Positions 1 to 11,940 of a stretch of 64,000 nt of DNA are shown here, piece by piece. Source of the DNA: Saccharina japonica (lineage: Eukaryota; Sar; Phaeophyceae; Laminariales; Laminariaceae); the NCBI GenBank assembly GCA_008828725.1, contig MEHQ01002031.1:388596-452595 (forward strand). The letters run 5' to 3'. The notes beneath the pieces were generated by a model. That model searched no databases. It saw nothing but the letters and a program-made list of their open reading frames with translations, and was not told where the DNA came from. How positions within the stretch are numbered: position 1 is the stretch's first letter; the number at the start of each line of letters is the position of its first letter. The position numbers and the translations under genes are program-made.

Positions 1-3000
1 ATCGGTGAGCACGCAACGTAGAGCTCTCAAACGCACATAAAGGTGGTACCCGAGAGGACCTTCTGAACGCCGCACAAAACTACCGGCTCTCAAAACAAGC
101 GATGGAAAAGGCTTCAACCGAAGGAACTCGAAAACAAATGCTTCGTCTAGCATTTGAGCGACCGACGAGGGCCGTGGGAGATGATGGTTGCTTTCGCGTG
201 GCATTGAACGTGCACGGACGATCATTTCCTACACTGAGCAATAATCGGCATCAAAAGCAGTGATGTTGGCGAGAACATATCCACCCAAGGGTCCAAACCT
301 ACTGGTAGGTAATAATGTCGGCCAGACGTGACAAATTTATGTACCTGGTAGGGCGCAGAACCAAACAACAAAACGAAACAGAACTCGCTCTCGACGTTGC
401 GGGGTTTCAGAGGTATTTCGGAAGACGTGTCACAGGCTTTACGTGCGAGATGTTGTATGGTCTGTGCTTGAGCAAGGAGGTCGGATAGAGGCGCAAGCAG
501 TGGTCAAGATGGTGTTCGTCAGCAATGCATGGAGGGACCAACTGGTCAGTACCGGGGATATACTGACTTACTCAGTACGTCTTTGGCGAAGCATAGAGGA
601 CCCACTGTGCTGTGGTGCTGGCCCAAAAGCTTTGGCGAAAGGCCTTGTCCTGGCGAGGGAGAGTTCGCTTCCTTCGTCGGGACTGTGGTGATGATGGTCT
701 GTCGCTAAACACTGTGCAGCTTTGCGTGTGTGCTTCAGAGCAGACGCTCACGCCAAGGGTATATACTTGAGCTTGTCGCTATGCGTATATCCTGGGTCTA
801 CTTGAGATTTTGAACCCACCTGCTAAGGTTTGCATTCCCCTCCGACAGAATGCGACTTAAACCTAATCCGAAACTCTGTCCCAGGCCTCACACGCGGGCT
901 CGGTGTGGCACACTGACATGTACGGTAGCTGTGGATGGTCCCGCTAGACTTGAAGGGGGGTTGAGTGGGCGAATGCCTCTCAGTCTTCCATTCTTCACCT
1001 TATTGTACGGAACGAGTCATAGCAGCTTGGCGTATGCACCCTGCGTTGCGAACTCATAGAATAACGGGTTCCCCTATTTTGTGCGTAGATAAGAGGAATG
1101 GACGCGCAAAAACTAAATGCCAACCGATATAAAGCACTGTAGATAAAGATAATAGATATCGATAGAAGAATAGAGGACTACATGATACTTCTGAAAATAT
1201 AAATCACGTAGTCATCCGGTGATCGCACATGCAATCAAGTACGCGCTCACATGCTGGGCTTCGCCTACAGCAGAAGTGTCCTGCACGTTGGTGTCCTGCA
1301 TGTTGGGTGTCCGATGACCAGAGGGTTGACTTTCTAGTGCCATTAGTCCAAGCGGGACCGTCGCGAGGAAGAACACGGCACTCAATGTGCTCCGCATCTA
1401 CGATGCAGGCAGTAACAAATACATAAGAGGGGCGCGTTGGCGAGAAAACGCATGAGAGCGTAGAACAGTCCGGGATGCAATCAAAAATGCATATCATAGC
1501 ACACACATTGTAGGATGCCAATCATGCTTGATGATATGATATCACAACCGTGATGTAATGCATGTACCAGTGCGTAGGCGCAGTGGTCATAGCAACGAAG
1601 CGCGTGCTTGTAAACGTAATGCAACCTTGAAGGCGACATGTATGCCTCCATTCTACATCGCAAATCGAATGTGCCGAAACTTAGCATGCCTCCATCCTGC
1701 ATCGCAAATTGAGTGTGCCAAAACTCCAGCTACGTATATATTATGTACGTACATATACGGCATTTGAAAAAAGTGTGAAAATATCTCAGCTATGGGATCA
1801 AGGATTTTGTCGAACTCGTATTTGCACGGTGCGTGTGGTGCTTCGACCGCGCGTGCTGCGTGCGACATGTATACCATATGGCTTCATCGGGGAAGTAGGT
1901 GGGTGGCTCACTTGGAATGAAAGTGCCACGGTCAACGCGACGATGCTACAAAGACGGTTCACAAAACTATGATTTTTCATTTGCCGTCCGACAAAATGCA
2001 GCATGAACTTCACCGTTGATCACTCAGAAACATTCCTCGATAGAATAAAACCAATGGAAGCTAAAACAAAAAAGGAAACCTATTACACGGAGTCTCCCTC
2101 CCTTCCGTGCCTATACCTACATTATATACTGTAACGGTAGCTACCTCGTACTGCGAATAAATATATACACCGAGGAAGCAAAAAGACGGTGGTCCGCCGC
2201 AGCTCCCTTATCTCTGTGGACACCAACCCATTAAGTCAGACGTGGACTATTTTGTACCTGGCCAACTACTGCACTCTGGCTCTGCGGTACTGCTGTCTGG
2301 GTGTTTGTGACTATCGTACGAGGTACGGCAAATATTCCCACAGCAGTACTAATAGCAGTGGTAGACAAACCCTGCCGGCTTGTTCAAGGTATTTCGCATC
2401 AACTGTATTTCATTATTTGTATCCAACGATATCCAGCACATATTCGTACTGGGAGTCCGTGCTTGTTCCCCTTTCTAAATATATGCAAGACAACACGAGA
2501 CACGATAAATATGTGTGCATCGCAGACCAAACAAAGATGAGCAAGTGCAATGACAAACGTACTACCAGGTATTTGATAGTGGTACTGTCTGTGGTTCCCG
2601 CTACAGTAGTACTAAGTAGAGTCGTCGCCTTTCCAGTTGCAGTACGTACCTCAGTAGAGTTTAATAGTTTTTCGACAAACAATGGTTGTCACACGCTGTG
2701 TTCCAGACTAAGCGACTAACACCTACCAATAGTCCATTTTCTCGGACAAGGGGTATGTAACCTACCTTCACTTTCTCGAACAAATGATGTATAAACTACA
2801 GTACTGTACCTCATTCTCTCAAACAAGTGGCATGTAAGGCTTTGGCTACAAATATTGACCCTCTCGTGACTTCAAGGGCATAAAACGTCGAAAAAGGGGG
2901 GGGTATATATGTATAGTATGATTCGGCTTTTTCAGGCGCGTCATGGTATTCCCCATGGGTTGCCATGGCACGCCATGGTACATATTGGTGCTTCATCGCT

Positions 3001-3112
3001 TCATGCGCTCCCACGAACTGTCGTGGAGCTTCATGCCAATGCCATGGGGGTGACATGGATATCCTCGCCAATGCCATGGGGTTTCACGGCACGTTAGTTC
3101 ATATTGAGCTCG
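1..3112. other. No gene recognised; weak local repeats
   Basis: I see no exon with convincing codon structure or domain here. Visible local structure: an imperfect 47-bp tandem duplication at about 1640-1735 (ATGCCTCCAT...GCATCGCAAAT), three diverged units of about 50 bp at 2730-2840 sharing TCTCRRACAA, and a cluster of CCATGG-centred palindromes at 2950-3085. One copy of Rep-H is at 1979-2045. The open frame at 2189-2719 (176 codons) has no recognisable motif. Confidence 0.5.
1979..2045 (+). repeat. Rep-H copy
   Basis: Contains TTGCCGTCCGACAAAATGCA followed by a GATCACTC motif. The same core (GCCATCCGACAATGTGCAGC and relatives) recurs near 11868, 42390, 48056 and, inverted, 52549. Ends are not defined. 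Confidence 0.5.
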
Positions 3113-3420
3113 CGTAAAACTGCCCGCGCGGGCACACTTCTTTAGGTGTGCCCGCATTGAAAATAGAGCCTTTACAAGCACAACGACCAGGTGGCACACC
3201 AACCAGGCATGCCTCTCGTTAGGGTTAGGGTTAGGGTTAGGGTTAGGGTTAGGGTTAGAGGTCCGGGTCGGGGTGGTGGCCGCCGTTAGTCGAAGCCAGG
3301 AATATGCTCATCGTCCGGAACGAATACTTTAGGGTTTCGTTACAAAACCCTACCTCAGTAGAAGCAGCATCATTTTATGGGGGCACGTCTGAGAAGTTCG
3401 CCTGCGCAGGCAGTTTTACG
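3113..3420. mobile_element. 308-bp TIR element carrying a TTAGGG array
   Basis: The two ends are inverted repeats of about 29 bp with about 25 matches: CGTAAAACTGCCCGCGCGGG on the left and CCTGCGCAGGCAGTTTTACG on the right, each followed inward by an ACTTCT/AGAAGT match. Between them lies a run of telomere-type repeats. No coding capacity and no clear target duplication. Probably a small non-autonomous DNA element. Confidence 0.5.
3215..3257 (+). repeat. Interstitial telomere-type (TTAGGG)n array
   Basis: About seven perfect TTAGGG units in a row, ending in a degenerate TTAGAG. TTAGGG is the telomere repeat of brown algae. The array is internal and inside an inverted-repeat element, so it is not a chromosome end. 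Confidence 0.9.
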
Positions 3421-5680
3421 GCCACTGTAGTTCATTGCATGCCATGAACAAGTAAAACAAAAATGTGCGAGATCATTTGGGAGAAAGGCAACGATTCTAC
3501 AGCATCGGCCACACGAAGTACCCTATTCATACCATTCATGGGCTGCTGAGGTAGGATGGTGGGGTGTACCGAACTACCAGGTACAGCAGTGCGCGAGATA
3601 TCCTACACGAGCGCGGCATGATACGAGTGATACTGCCGGTGCTTCCCCCAAGACTGCTGGAGAAAAACGCACCCAAGATAGTCTTGCTTGGTCGCTGCTT
3701 ATGGGTCCCGAACACTTTTTCAGTAAATCGCAACTGCAATACTTCAAATTCGGTTTTAGTTTTAAATATGCAAGGACAGCAGCACTCCTTCTGCGTGAAG
3801 GCCAAAGTGCCGAGCGATGTAAGCTCTGCAAACTGTACATTCGGCCGGGGCCTTTCTGTCGGGCTGCCCCTAAAGCAATTGCAGACGCAGGCGCATGGAA
3901 AACCGATACCGCGCCGGCACCGAAATACCCGCACCAACGAGAGAGCAGGCACTCGCATATTTGGATAGCATGCAGCTGTGTGCTCGCAGTATCAACTACA
4001 TGTATGATACGTACTGGAATACATACTGACTGCTGTAACTCACAAGACTACCCCTCGGGCTCGAAGCCGAGTGTGAAATTGAAGCAGCCCTTACGAAACT
4101 ACTGCTACAGGTACTGCGTGGCAGCCGGCAATCCAACTTACCGTATATAGTTGATCGCCACGCGAGGGGAGGATAGCAGACTATTAGTAGTGCACTGGGA
4201 TGCGTTGCTTGGCTTGATGCTGATGCGCGGAGTGGAGAGTGGGGTGGGCGGGGGCGGGAAAAAGCACCCAATCCCGAAAAAGCGAACAGGCACATCCCAC
4301 GTGTGCTGTATCCACAAAAAACGCTCAAATAAATGAAACCCCAACGGCAGTACGAGGATATTCAGACTACTGCTTTAATGTGTGTACTCCAGATCCATAC
4401 TACGTGCCAGTTAAACTATAGTCGTGCGTTTTTCTGTTCGCCGTGCGAAGAAAAACGAAAGGGCCAGGTGCAGCACACACAAGAGGATAATAGTGTACCA
4501 TACATAAAAACACAGATACATTACGTAGATACATTTACCGAAATTCGAAGCTTTGTTTTCCATTCATTTTGCGACTGCAACAACAATAACAGCTGCTCCA
4601 TGGGCAGATGCGGTATCCGCCTCGTACCGTATAATTTGTGGCCACAGAACAAAGAGTGTATGTTCCCACAAGCAGTACTCTCTCTGTTATAGTGGACTAT
4701 ATACATACAGAGTAGACTAATGACGGTTCTGTTTTCCCTCTCCTTTGCCAGATCTACATGTCCATTTTGCTCTATATTTGGATGGTAGAATTATTGGAGG
4801 TCGTTTCTTTCCATAGTTTCTTACATTATTAGCGAGCTGCAAACTTATAAACGGCCGCCTCAAGTATAAGGGCCTCGTTTGAGGTCGACGAGGCCGGAGA
4901 CCCACGCTGTCCGACCGAAAATGTCCGAATCTCGAAACGCCTCGGTTCCTATGCTTTCGACCCTCTACCAGTGTACGACGAGCGAAAAGGAGCTACAAAA
5001 CCCGATCGTTACATTTGCCCCATCATGTGCATGTTGTACGTGTCACAAAATAAGTATCATGTTCCTCTATGTTTCTCCCTTGGTGTCTGCCTTTTTTCTG
5101 CCCTTGTCTGCCTTTCATGACGAGTCGCTTATTCCAGCTGTGTTCTTCACATTCAACCGCTCGTTCGTCAACGCGGGTGTGGCCCGATTTCTGTTTTTTT
5201 GTCAGTACGGGAAGAACCCAGAAACGGAAAATGTTTCAGCGCCATCAAAAATGAATAATTTTCCCCAAAATAAACTGCATGATGATCGTATAGTCTATCA
5301 CCACAATTCTCTGTGGTCATATTTGTATATCTTGTCTACAATGTGATTTTCATGGCCTTCGGGAAATAAGTGTATTGAAAATTGGTCATTTGGAATCCCA
5401 TACGAAATCTGCCTTCGAAGGTGAATACTAAACAAAAAAGACACGAAAAACGAACAGACGCAAACAAACGCGAATTTTCAATTTTACTCACGGCACCGTT
5501 GGACACAAACGGCGTGTGATTTGTTGGCTTCGTCCTTTCAGTAAAGGTATCGGCAGAAAAAAAAACAGGTCTATCTCAGATGCGGACCCCTGTACATCTC
5601 TTACAATTCAAACCCCAATATTTTCGATTTCCATTCTCATCGGAAAGGCAATTATCAATTAGGAAAATCGGCTGTTTATG
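3421..5680. other. No gene recognised
   Basis: Several frames stay open for 100-155 codons (for example 3564-3968 + and 4879-5346 +), but they overlap on both strands, lack known motifs and show no splice-supported continuation. A CATTCTCATCGGAAA stretch near 5633 matches the end of the inverted-repeat element at 38895-39350. Confidence 0.45.
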
Positions 5681-5689
5681 GAAGGATAT

Positions 5690-5850
5690 CGGATCCAGGA
5701 ATGGGACCTTATCGTCCGCGGGTACCACTGGCTCCTTGAGCCTCAGTCATTCAGTGATCACAACTGTTGGGGGTGGGGTTTACATACCATGCGGGGCTGT
5801 GTCGACCCGGGGAATCGACGTTTTTGTCCCCGGTTGGTCGGAGTTGTATG
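5690..5850 (-). repeat. Isolated unit of the 178-bp satellite, inverted
   Basis: Read on the minus strand this is one monomer of the satellite that fills 7490-11440: GACAAAAACGTCGATTCCCC, then GTCGACAC, GTAAACCCC and a terminal CGATAAGGTCCCAT. It directly abuts the TA of the mariner-like element at 5853. A second fragment lies at 6612-6672 on its other side. Confidence 0.7.
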
Positions 5851-5852
5851 TA

Positions 5853-6601
5853 CAGGCTGGTTCAGGCATATCACCCAAAACTTCGTCAGTCACGAATGCC
5901 CCATGCAATAGCAACTCCAATGTCACATATTTGGTATCATACTGACCGCCATGAACAGTGGGATAGGGTGACATCGCCAGCTTTTTGTTCAAGGACCTAG
6001 AACTGTCGCTACCGCCGAAAATGTGGCCCGACCAATCACATGCCTTCAAAGTGGTCAACACTAGTCAGGCGTTTCCGTAGGAAAACATTTCCCCCCCCAA
6101 TTTTGTTTCGGAACGGGCCGCTTCCAGGTGGTCCAAGGCATGTTTGTACAAAGTTTCACGCAAATACTCGAAGATCTGACTGCGTATGATCATATTAAGT
6201 CATATTTTACGCCCAAAATCGATTATATACTGAAACTACGTAATTACGAGGCAACGCCTATTTTAGCACTTTTACCGCACAAAAGTCCAAATGTCCACGC
6301 CGGTTTTTGGAGATAGACCCTGAAATTTGGTACACGTGTTTTATGCGCCCTACCCGAGCCTATTACGAGTGGGGAGGGGGGGTTCTTCGCCGGAAATTTT
6401 GGATCTCGTAAGACCCAAATTTCCCAAAAACATTACAAAACAAGCAATATCTGACGGAAAAAAAAACAAAAAAAAAACATCCGTTAAAGTCTCGGGTACG
6501 GCGCATAAAACACATGTGCCAAATTTCAGGGTATATCTCCGAAAAACGGCGTGGACATTCGCCACTGAATGAATTTTGGGTGGTATGCTTGAACCAGCCT
6601 G
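5853..6601. mobile_element. Mariner-like non-autonomous element (749 bp) with a further insertion
   Basis: Termini CAGGCTGGTTCAGGCATA and its inverted partner TATGCTTGAACCAGCCTG are each flanked by TA (5851-5852, 6602-6603), the Tc1/mariner target. The right inverted arm is continuous for about 110 bp (6492-6601), while its left counterpart is split into 5853-5905 and 6293-6361. This implies about 385 bp inserted into the left arm, bordered by similar AATGCCC/AATGTCC motifs. No transposase is present. Confidence 0.65.
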
Positions 6602-6603
6602 TA

Positions 6604-7489
6604 TATGAAAGCATTCCTGATGCGGGGATGGGACCTTATCCCCCCCGGGTGTGGTAGAACCTTGAATGGCTCTATTCAGCACGAATCTTCTAGAATGAGA
6701 GCCAGCGGTCTCTGGCATGGATTTGGTTAACCAATTAGCTGCCAGAAAGTTGTTCAAAATTGTAAGTCAACAGCTAGGCTGGCTAGATATGGCTGCCAAA
6801 ACTGCGTCGGGAGTCGGGACTGTGCCACGGCCATGCCTCGGCTTGGCATGGGACCCGGTGTTCTGCTAGTTGTGGCACCCAGCCTCCCTGCTCATGTGGG
6901 GCTAGGAAGGGCTGAAACGCTCTGGATAGCGCTACCCAATTACAGACAGACCAACAGATAGAATAACAGCATTTGGTAATATAGATAGCATACCCTTCCC
7001 TAACAACTCTCTTCAGTAAAATACCTGGATCAGAGTCGTGGGATACGAGCTTCTAAAAGTTACGGGGCTACAAAATAGACCCCCCCTTTCGAAGTGCCCG
7101 AAGCGGATATTGCTTCCGTTTCAATGGCATTTCGACTGAATTAAATTAATTGATTCTACAGGGACGCCAACCCACATAATATGTTGACGGCAGTTACAAA
7201 CATCTTGCTGCGCGAGTTCCTAGCGACAGCTTACGACTGGTACCTGCAACTCACAGTAAGTATATGCCTCGTACCCTCTTGGATATCTTTTTACAGCCCG
7301 CCAAACGCTCGTTGTGTTCCACTCTGAGTAGTTCTGCCAGAGAGCTGGGTATAATATACCAGTACTGAGGATTACTTTTATTGCCTGCGTTTTCCGAGTC
7401 CGACGCACATTGGTCGAGGGGGGCCCCCAGCCCCCGCTCGGCCAATCAGGGCCGCGACGCGCGCGGCGAGAGTTGCCCCTCGGGGGAAC
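6604..7489. other. Intergenic, satellite fragment then unique sequence
   Basis: A degenerate satellite fragment occupies 6612-6672. The rest (6680-7489) shows no gene or repeat that I recognise. It becomes strongly GC-rich from about 7390 as the satellite array begins. Confidence 0.4.
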
Positions 7490-10400
7490 CCCCAGTCCCG
7501 CCGCACCCGGGGACGATAGCGCCCCATCCCCGGATCGGAAATCCCTCCGCATCTCTACAACTCCGACTACCCGGGGACGAAACAAATGGCCCCCCGGCTC
7601 AAAACCGCCCGACCGGTGTGAAACCCCAGCCCCACTCGCCGATCGCTAATTGCCTGAGGCTCGACAACAGATCCAGCGCCACCCGGGGAGGATAGGGCCT
7701 CACCCTCGGTTCGTAAATCCCTCCATACATCTACTAATCTAACAACGCGTGGACGAAACCCATGTCCCCCGGTTCGACACCGCCGTGCACGGTGTGGAAA
7801 CCCCAGCCACGCCGACCGATCGCTAATTGGCTGGGACTCGTATACAATTCCAAAGCCACCCGGAGACGACCGAGTATCATCCCCGGATCGCAAATCCCGG
7901 TATGCATCCACAACTCCTCACCCGAGGACGATAGGGTCCCCTCCACGATTCGCGAAGGCCTCCGTGTCTCCACAACTCCGACCACGCGGGGACGAAAACA
8001 GTGATCCCCCATATCAAAACCGTCCCGCATGGTGTGGGAACCCAAGCCCGACCGGCCGATCGATGATTTGATGGGGCTCGACTGTAAAACTAGCGCCACC
8101 CGGGAATGATAGAGCCTCATCCCTGATTCAAAAATCCCTCCATACATGTACACCTCCAACAACGCGAGGACAAAACCGAGTTCTCCCGGGTCAACACCGC
8201 CGCGCACGGTGTGGAAACCCCAGCCACACCGACATATGCAGCAAAGACTACTGGACCGATCGCTGGTTGCCTGGGGCTCGTATACAAAGCCAGAGCCACC
8301 CGGGGACGACAGAGTATCATGCCCAAATCGGAAATCCCGCCATGCATCTACAACTCCAGCAGCCCGGGGACGAAAACCGATAACCCTCGGGTCGATACCG
8401 CGCCCACGGTGTGGAAACCCCTGTCCCACCAGCTAATCGCTGATTGGCCGGGGCTCGAAACTATAACCAGCGTCACCCGGGGATGATAGGGCCCCATCCC
8501 CCGTTCGTGAATTCTTCTATACATGTACAAATACAACAATGCGGGGACGAAAAATGAGATCACCCGGATCGACACCGCCACGCACAGTGTGGAAACCCCA
8601 GCCACACCGGCCGATCGTTGATTGGCTGGGGCTCGTATACGAAGTCAGCGCCACCCGGGGCCGACAGAGTATCCTCCCCGAATCGGAACTCCCGCCAAAC
8701 ATCCACAACTCCTCACCCGGGGACGATAGTTCCCCATCCCCGGCTTCGGAAATGCCTCCGTCACTCTACAACTCCGACCAACCGGGGACGAAAACGATGA
8801 CCCCCCGGGTCAAAACCGCCCCGCACGGTGTGGAAATTCCAGCCCGACCGGCTGATCGCTGATTGGCTGGGGCTCGACAATAAAGCCAGCGCCTCCCGGA
8901 GCCGACAGGGGCCCATCCCCGGATCCAACATATCTCCATATATCTACAACTCCAACACCCCAGACAAAAACATGTATCCCCCGGCTCAAAACTGTCGCGC
9001 ACGGTGTGGATCCCCCGGCCCCATCGGCCGATCGCTGATTGGATTGGGCTCGAAAACAAAGCCAGCGCTACCCGGAGACGACAGAGGCCCACCCCCGGAT
9101 CGGAAATCCGTTCATGCTTCTACAACTCCAACAACCCGGGAACGAAAACCGAGTTCCCCCTGATCGACACTGCCCCGCACGGTGTAGAAACTCCAACCCG
9201 ACTGGTCGATCGCTGATTGGCTGGGGCTCGAAAATAAAGCTAGTGCAACCTCAACAGCTCGGGGATAAAAATCGAGACCCCCCAGGTTGATACCGCCGTT
9301 CACGGTGTGAAAACGCCAGCGCCACTGGCACTATCGCTAATTTAGAGTGGCTCACAAATAGAGCCAGCGCCACCCGGAGACGATAGGACCTTATCCCTGG
9401 ATCGGGAATTCACCAATATATCTAAAATTCCAACAACAAGGGGACGAACAACGAGATACCCCGGGTCGACACCGTCCCGCAAGGTGTGGAAACCCCAACC
9501 CCACTGGCCCTACCACTGTGATTGGCTGAGGTAGCTTTCAGGGCCCACCGCACGCAGGGATGATAAGGTCCCATCCCCAGATAATACATAAATCCATACA
9601 TCTACAACTCCGGCGAACCGGGGACAAAACAATGATCACCCGGGTTGGTACCGCCCCGCACGATGTGTAAGCCCCAACTCCACTGGTTATACCACTGATA
9701 TACTGAGGTTTGGAAAGCCAGCGCCACCCGGGGAGGGTAAATTATTATCGCCGAAAGAATCCACTTCCATTCCAACGGTCAAAAACCGCCCCGCACGGTG
9801 TAGAAACCCCAACCCCACAGGCTCCGTCACTGTTTGGCTGAGGCTCGGGGAGCGAGCGCCACCCGGGGTGGAAAATTTTTCGTCTCTGCATCATCAACAC
9901 TTCCATATATTAAAACCTCCAACGCACCGGGGACGAAAATGGCGACTCCCCGGGTCGGCATCACCTCGCACGATGTGGAAGCCCCAGCCTCGCTGGCTGA
10001 TTGCTGATTGACTGGGCTAGGAAATATAACCAGCGCTATTCGGAGACGATAAGGTTCCATCCCCGGATCGGAAGTCCTTGTGTACATATATAACTCCACT
10101 AACACGGCGACGGAAATCGAGTTTCCTCCGGTCGACACCGCCCCGCACGGTGTGGAAACGCCAACCGCATCGGCTGATCGCTGAGGGCATGTCCAAACAG
10201 AAACGAAAATCAAAAACGAAAAACGAAATAATTTCGTTTTCGACATCATTTCAGCCGATGTATCCAAACAGAAACGAATTGGGAACAGCAAAATCCAGGC
10301 GAAAACAAACTCAGAGCACAAGCCATGGGCTGTTCACAACTATGTACACATGCCGACAATCTAGCGCTCGGTACCACAGGCCCACCAGAGGAGCAGGCAA

Positions 10401-11440
10401 AAGCGACGACAATTCGATACCGGGAGGTCGTTGGGCCTCGCATGAAGGTGGTCGCGTGTCCAGCTTTGACGCCCCGGGATCAAAATTCAAAGTATACTGA
10501 GAACGAACTTCCAACCTCATTCTCGAGGGCATGATGCTGTACGCTACTCAAAATATCTTCGCTTGGGCTCGAACGCCGGCAAACAAAGGCCCTAGAGCGT
10601 CGGGGCTGGTATTGTGGTTGACCTGCTGGCTATTTACGGGGGATATGTGCGGCTGTGTTGCCGTCCGCTGTGGGTTGCGCGCTGCGTGCGGCAGTTACTG
10701 ATGTGATATTTTGACGTGGCTGCGCTGACCAGTAGGACACGCTGAATTGTTACTGCTCGTGCTCTCGTTTTCCTTTTCGTTTTTCAGCTGTCAAGTTTTT
10801 GTTTTTCGCAATAGGTTGGAAATCGTTGATTTTCTCAGAACAAAAAAAACGAAGGGAACACGTTTGTGCCAGGGATCAATCAGCGCCCTGTTTATTTTCA
10901 TTTCGTTTTTCGTTTTTCGTTTTCGTTTCTGTTTGGACATGCCCTGATTGTCTGGGGCTCGAAAATCAAGTCAGCGCCATCCAGCGACGATAGGGTCCCG
11001 TCCTCGGGTCGAAAATCCCTCCATACACCTCAAACCCAACAACCCGGGGGCGAAAACCGAGTTCCCCCCGGTCGACACCGCCCCGCACGGTGCGGAAACC
11101 CCAACTCCACTGGCTCTATCATTGACTGGCTGGGGTAGCTTTGAGGGTAAGCCGTGCGCGGGGAGGATAATGTCCTATCGCCGGATGATAAATCCTTCCA
11201 CACATTACCACTCCGACAAACCGGGCTCGATACCGCCCCGCACGAGATGGAAACCCCACTGGCTCCATCACTGAGTGGCTGAGGTTCGTGGAGCCAGCGC
11301 CACCCGGGGAGGGTAAAGTAGCATCCCCGGGCCATGAACCCGTCCGTACATCTACAACTCCGACAACACGGGTATGAAAGCGGTGATCCCCCGAGTCGAT
11401 ACCCTGCCTTGCGTGGTGAGGAAAACTAACCCCACTGGCT
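7490..11440 (+). repeat. GC-rich satellite array, about 178-bp monomer
   Basis: The phrase CACGGTGTGGAAACCCCAGC and its variants recurs near 7614, 7788, 8029, 8207, 8407, 8586, 8825, 9001, 9180, 9301, 9483, 9661, 9797, 9969, 10148, 11087, 11238 and 11408. Typical spacing is 172-182 bp. Spacings of 239-241 bp contain an extra copy of an inner 60-bp segment (CCCGGGGACGATAG to CTACAACTCC); spacings of 121-136 bp have lost part. Each monomer also holds CCGATCGCTGATTGGCTGGG and GTCGACACCGCCCCG. Copies are diverged, more so toward the right. Frames that stay open here are products of the repeat, not genes. Confidence 0.9.
10185..10944. mobile_element. Harbinger-like non-autonomous element (760 bp) inside the satellite
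   Basis: Ends are inverted repeats starting GGGCATGTCCAAACAGAAAC and continuing into A-rich CGAAAAACGAAA, about 45 bp in all. The element is flanked by TGA on both sides (10182-10184, 10945-10947) and splits a satellite monomer whose two halves join cleanly when it is removed. A 3-bp target and GGG termini fit the PIF/Harbinger group. No transposase frame is visible. Confidence 0.75.
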
Positions 11441-11867
11441 CATAGCTAGCCGGCGTTGCGGGCTGAAGCTCGTGAAGCCGGCGTTCCTCGCCAAGGGGAG
11501 CAAGAAGGTTCAGCAAATTCGTTAAACGCGATAAAATATCGTAGACCTGTTTTTTTTGTGGAGTGGTTGTTCATTCCACATGGGTCGCCATGTACAGCCT
11601 TCGCTTGGCGCAGCTCACTATTAAAAATGAGGCGCGCGAAGCGCGCCGATTTTTGCTCTTGTAAGCACTATCCAAACCGCCTGTTCTTGTATGGATATGC
11701 ACCAACTTTGTTTGAAACGTTCATAATAGTAGCAAAGTGCAGGTCTGGATCTAAATTTTCGTCGTTCGTCGCACACACATCAGTCAAAATGATAAAATGA
11801 TGCCGGGATGGTTCTGGCCTTCTTCCAGTTCGATGCAAGAATTCCTGTTAGGGTATTGTTATCGTCC

Positions 11868-11940
11868 TTGCCATTCGACAATATGTAGGATGAGCTTCAA
11901 CGTTGATCGCTCATAGGCACTCCGAAAGAAGAAAACCACG
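11868..11940 (+). repeat. Rep-H copy
   Basis: CCATTCGACAATATGTAGGA followed by TTCAACGTTGATCGCTC, matching the copies at 1979 and 48056. Boundaries undefined. Confidence 0.5.

Noticed and set aside
2189-2719. 176-codon plus-strand frame
   Set aside because: No motif, an overlapping long frame on the other strand, AT-rich irregular codon use and no splice chain.
3215-3257. Chromosome end marked by TTAGGG
   Set aside because: Only about seven units, with 3.2 kb of ordinary sequence on one side and 60 kb on the other.
7490-11300. Long open frames on both strands rich in PGDDR, PRTVWKPQPH and similar repeats
   Set aside because: They arise from the 178-bp GC-rich satellite, shift frame from unit to unit and are equally open on the opposite strand.
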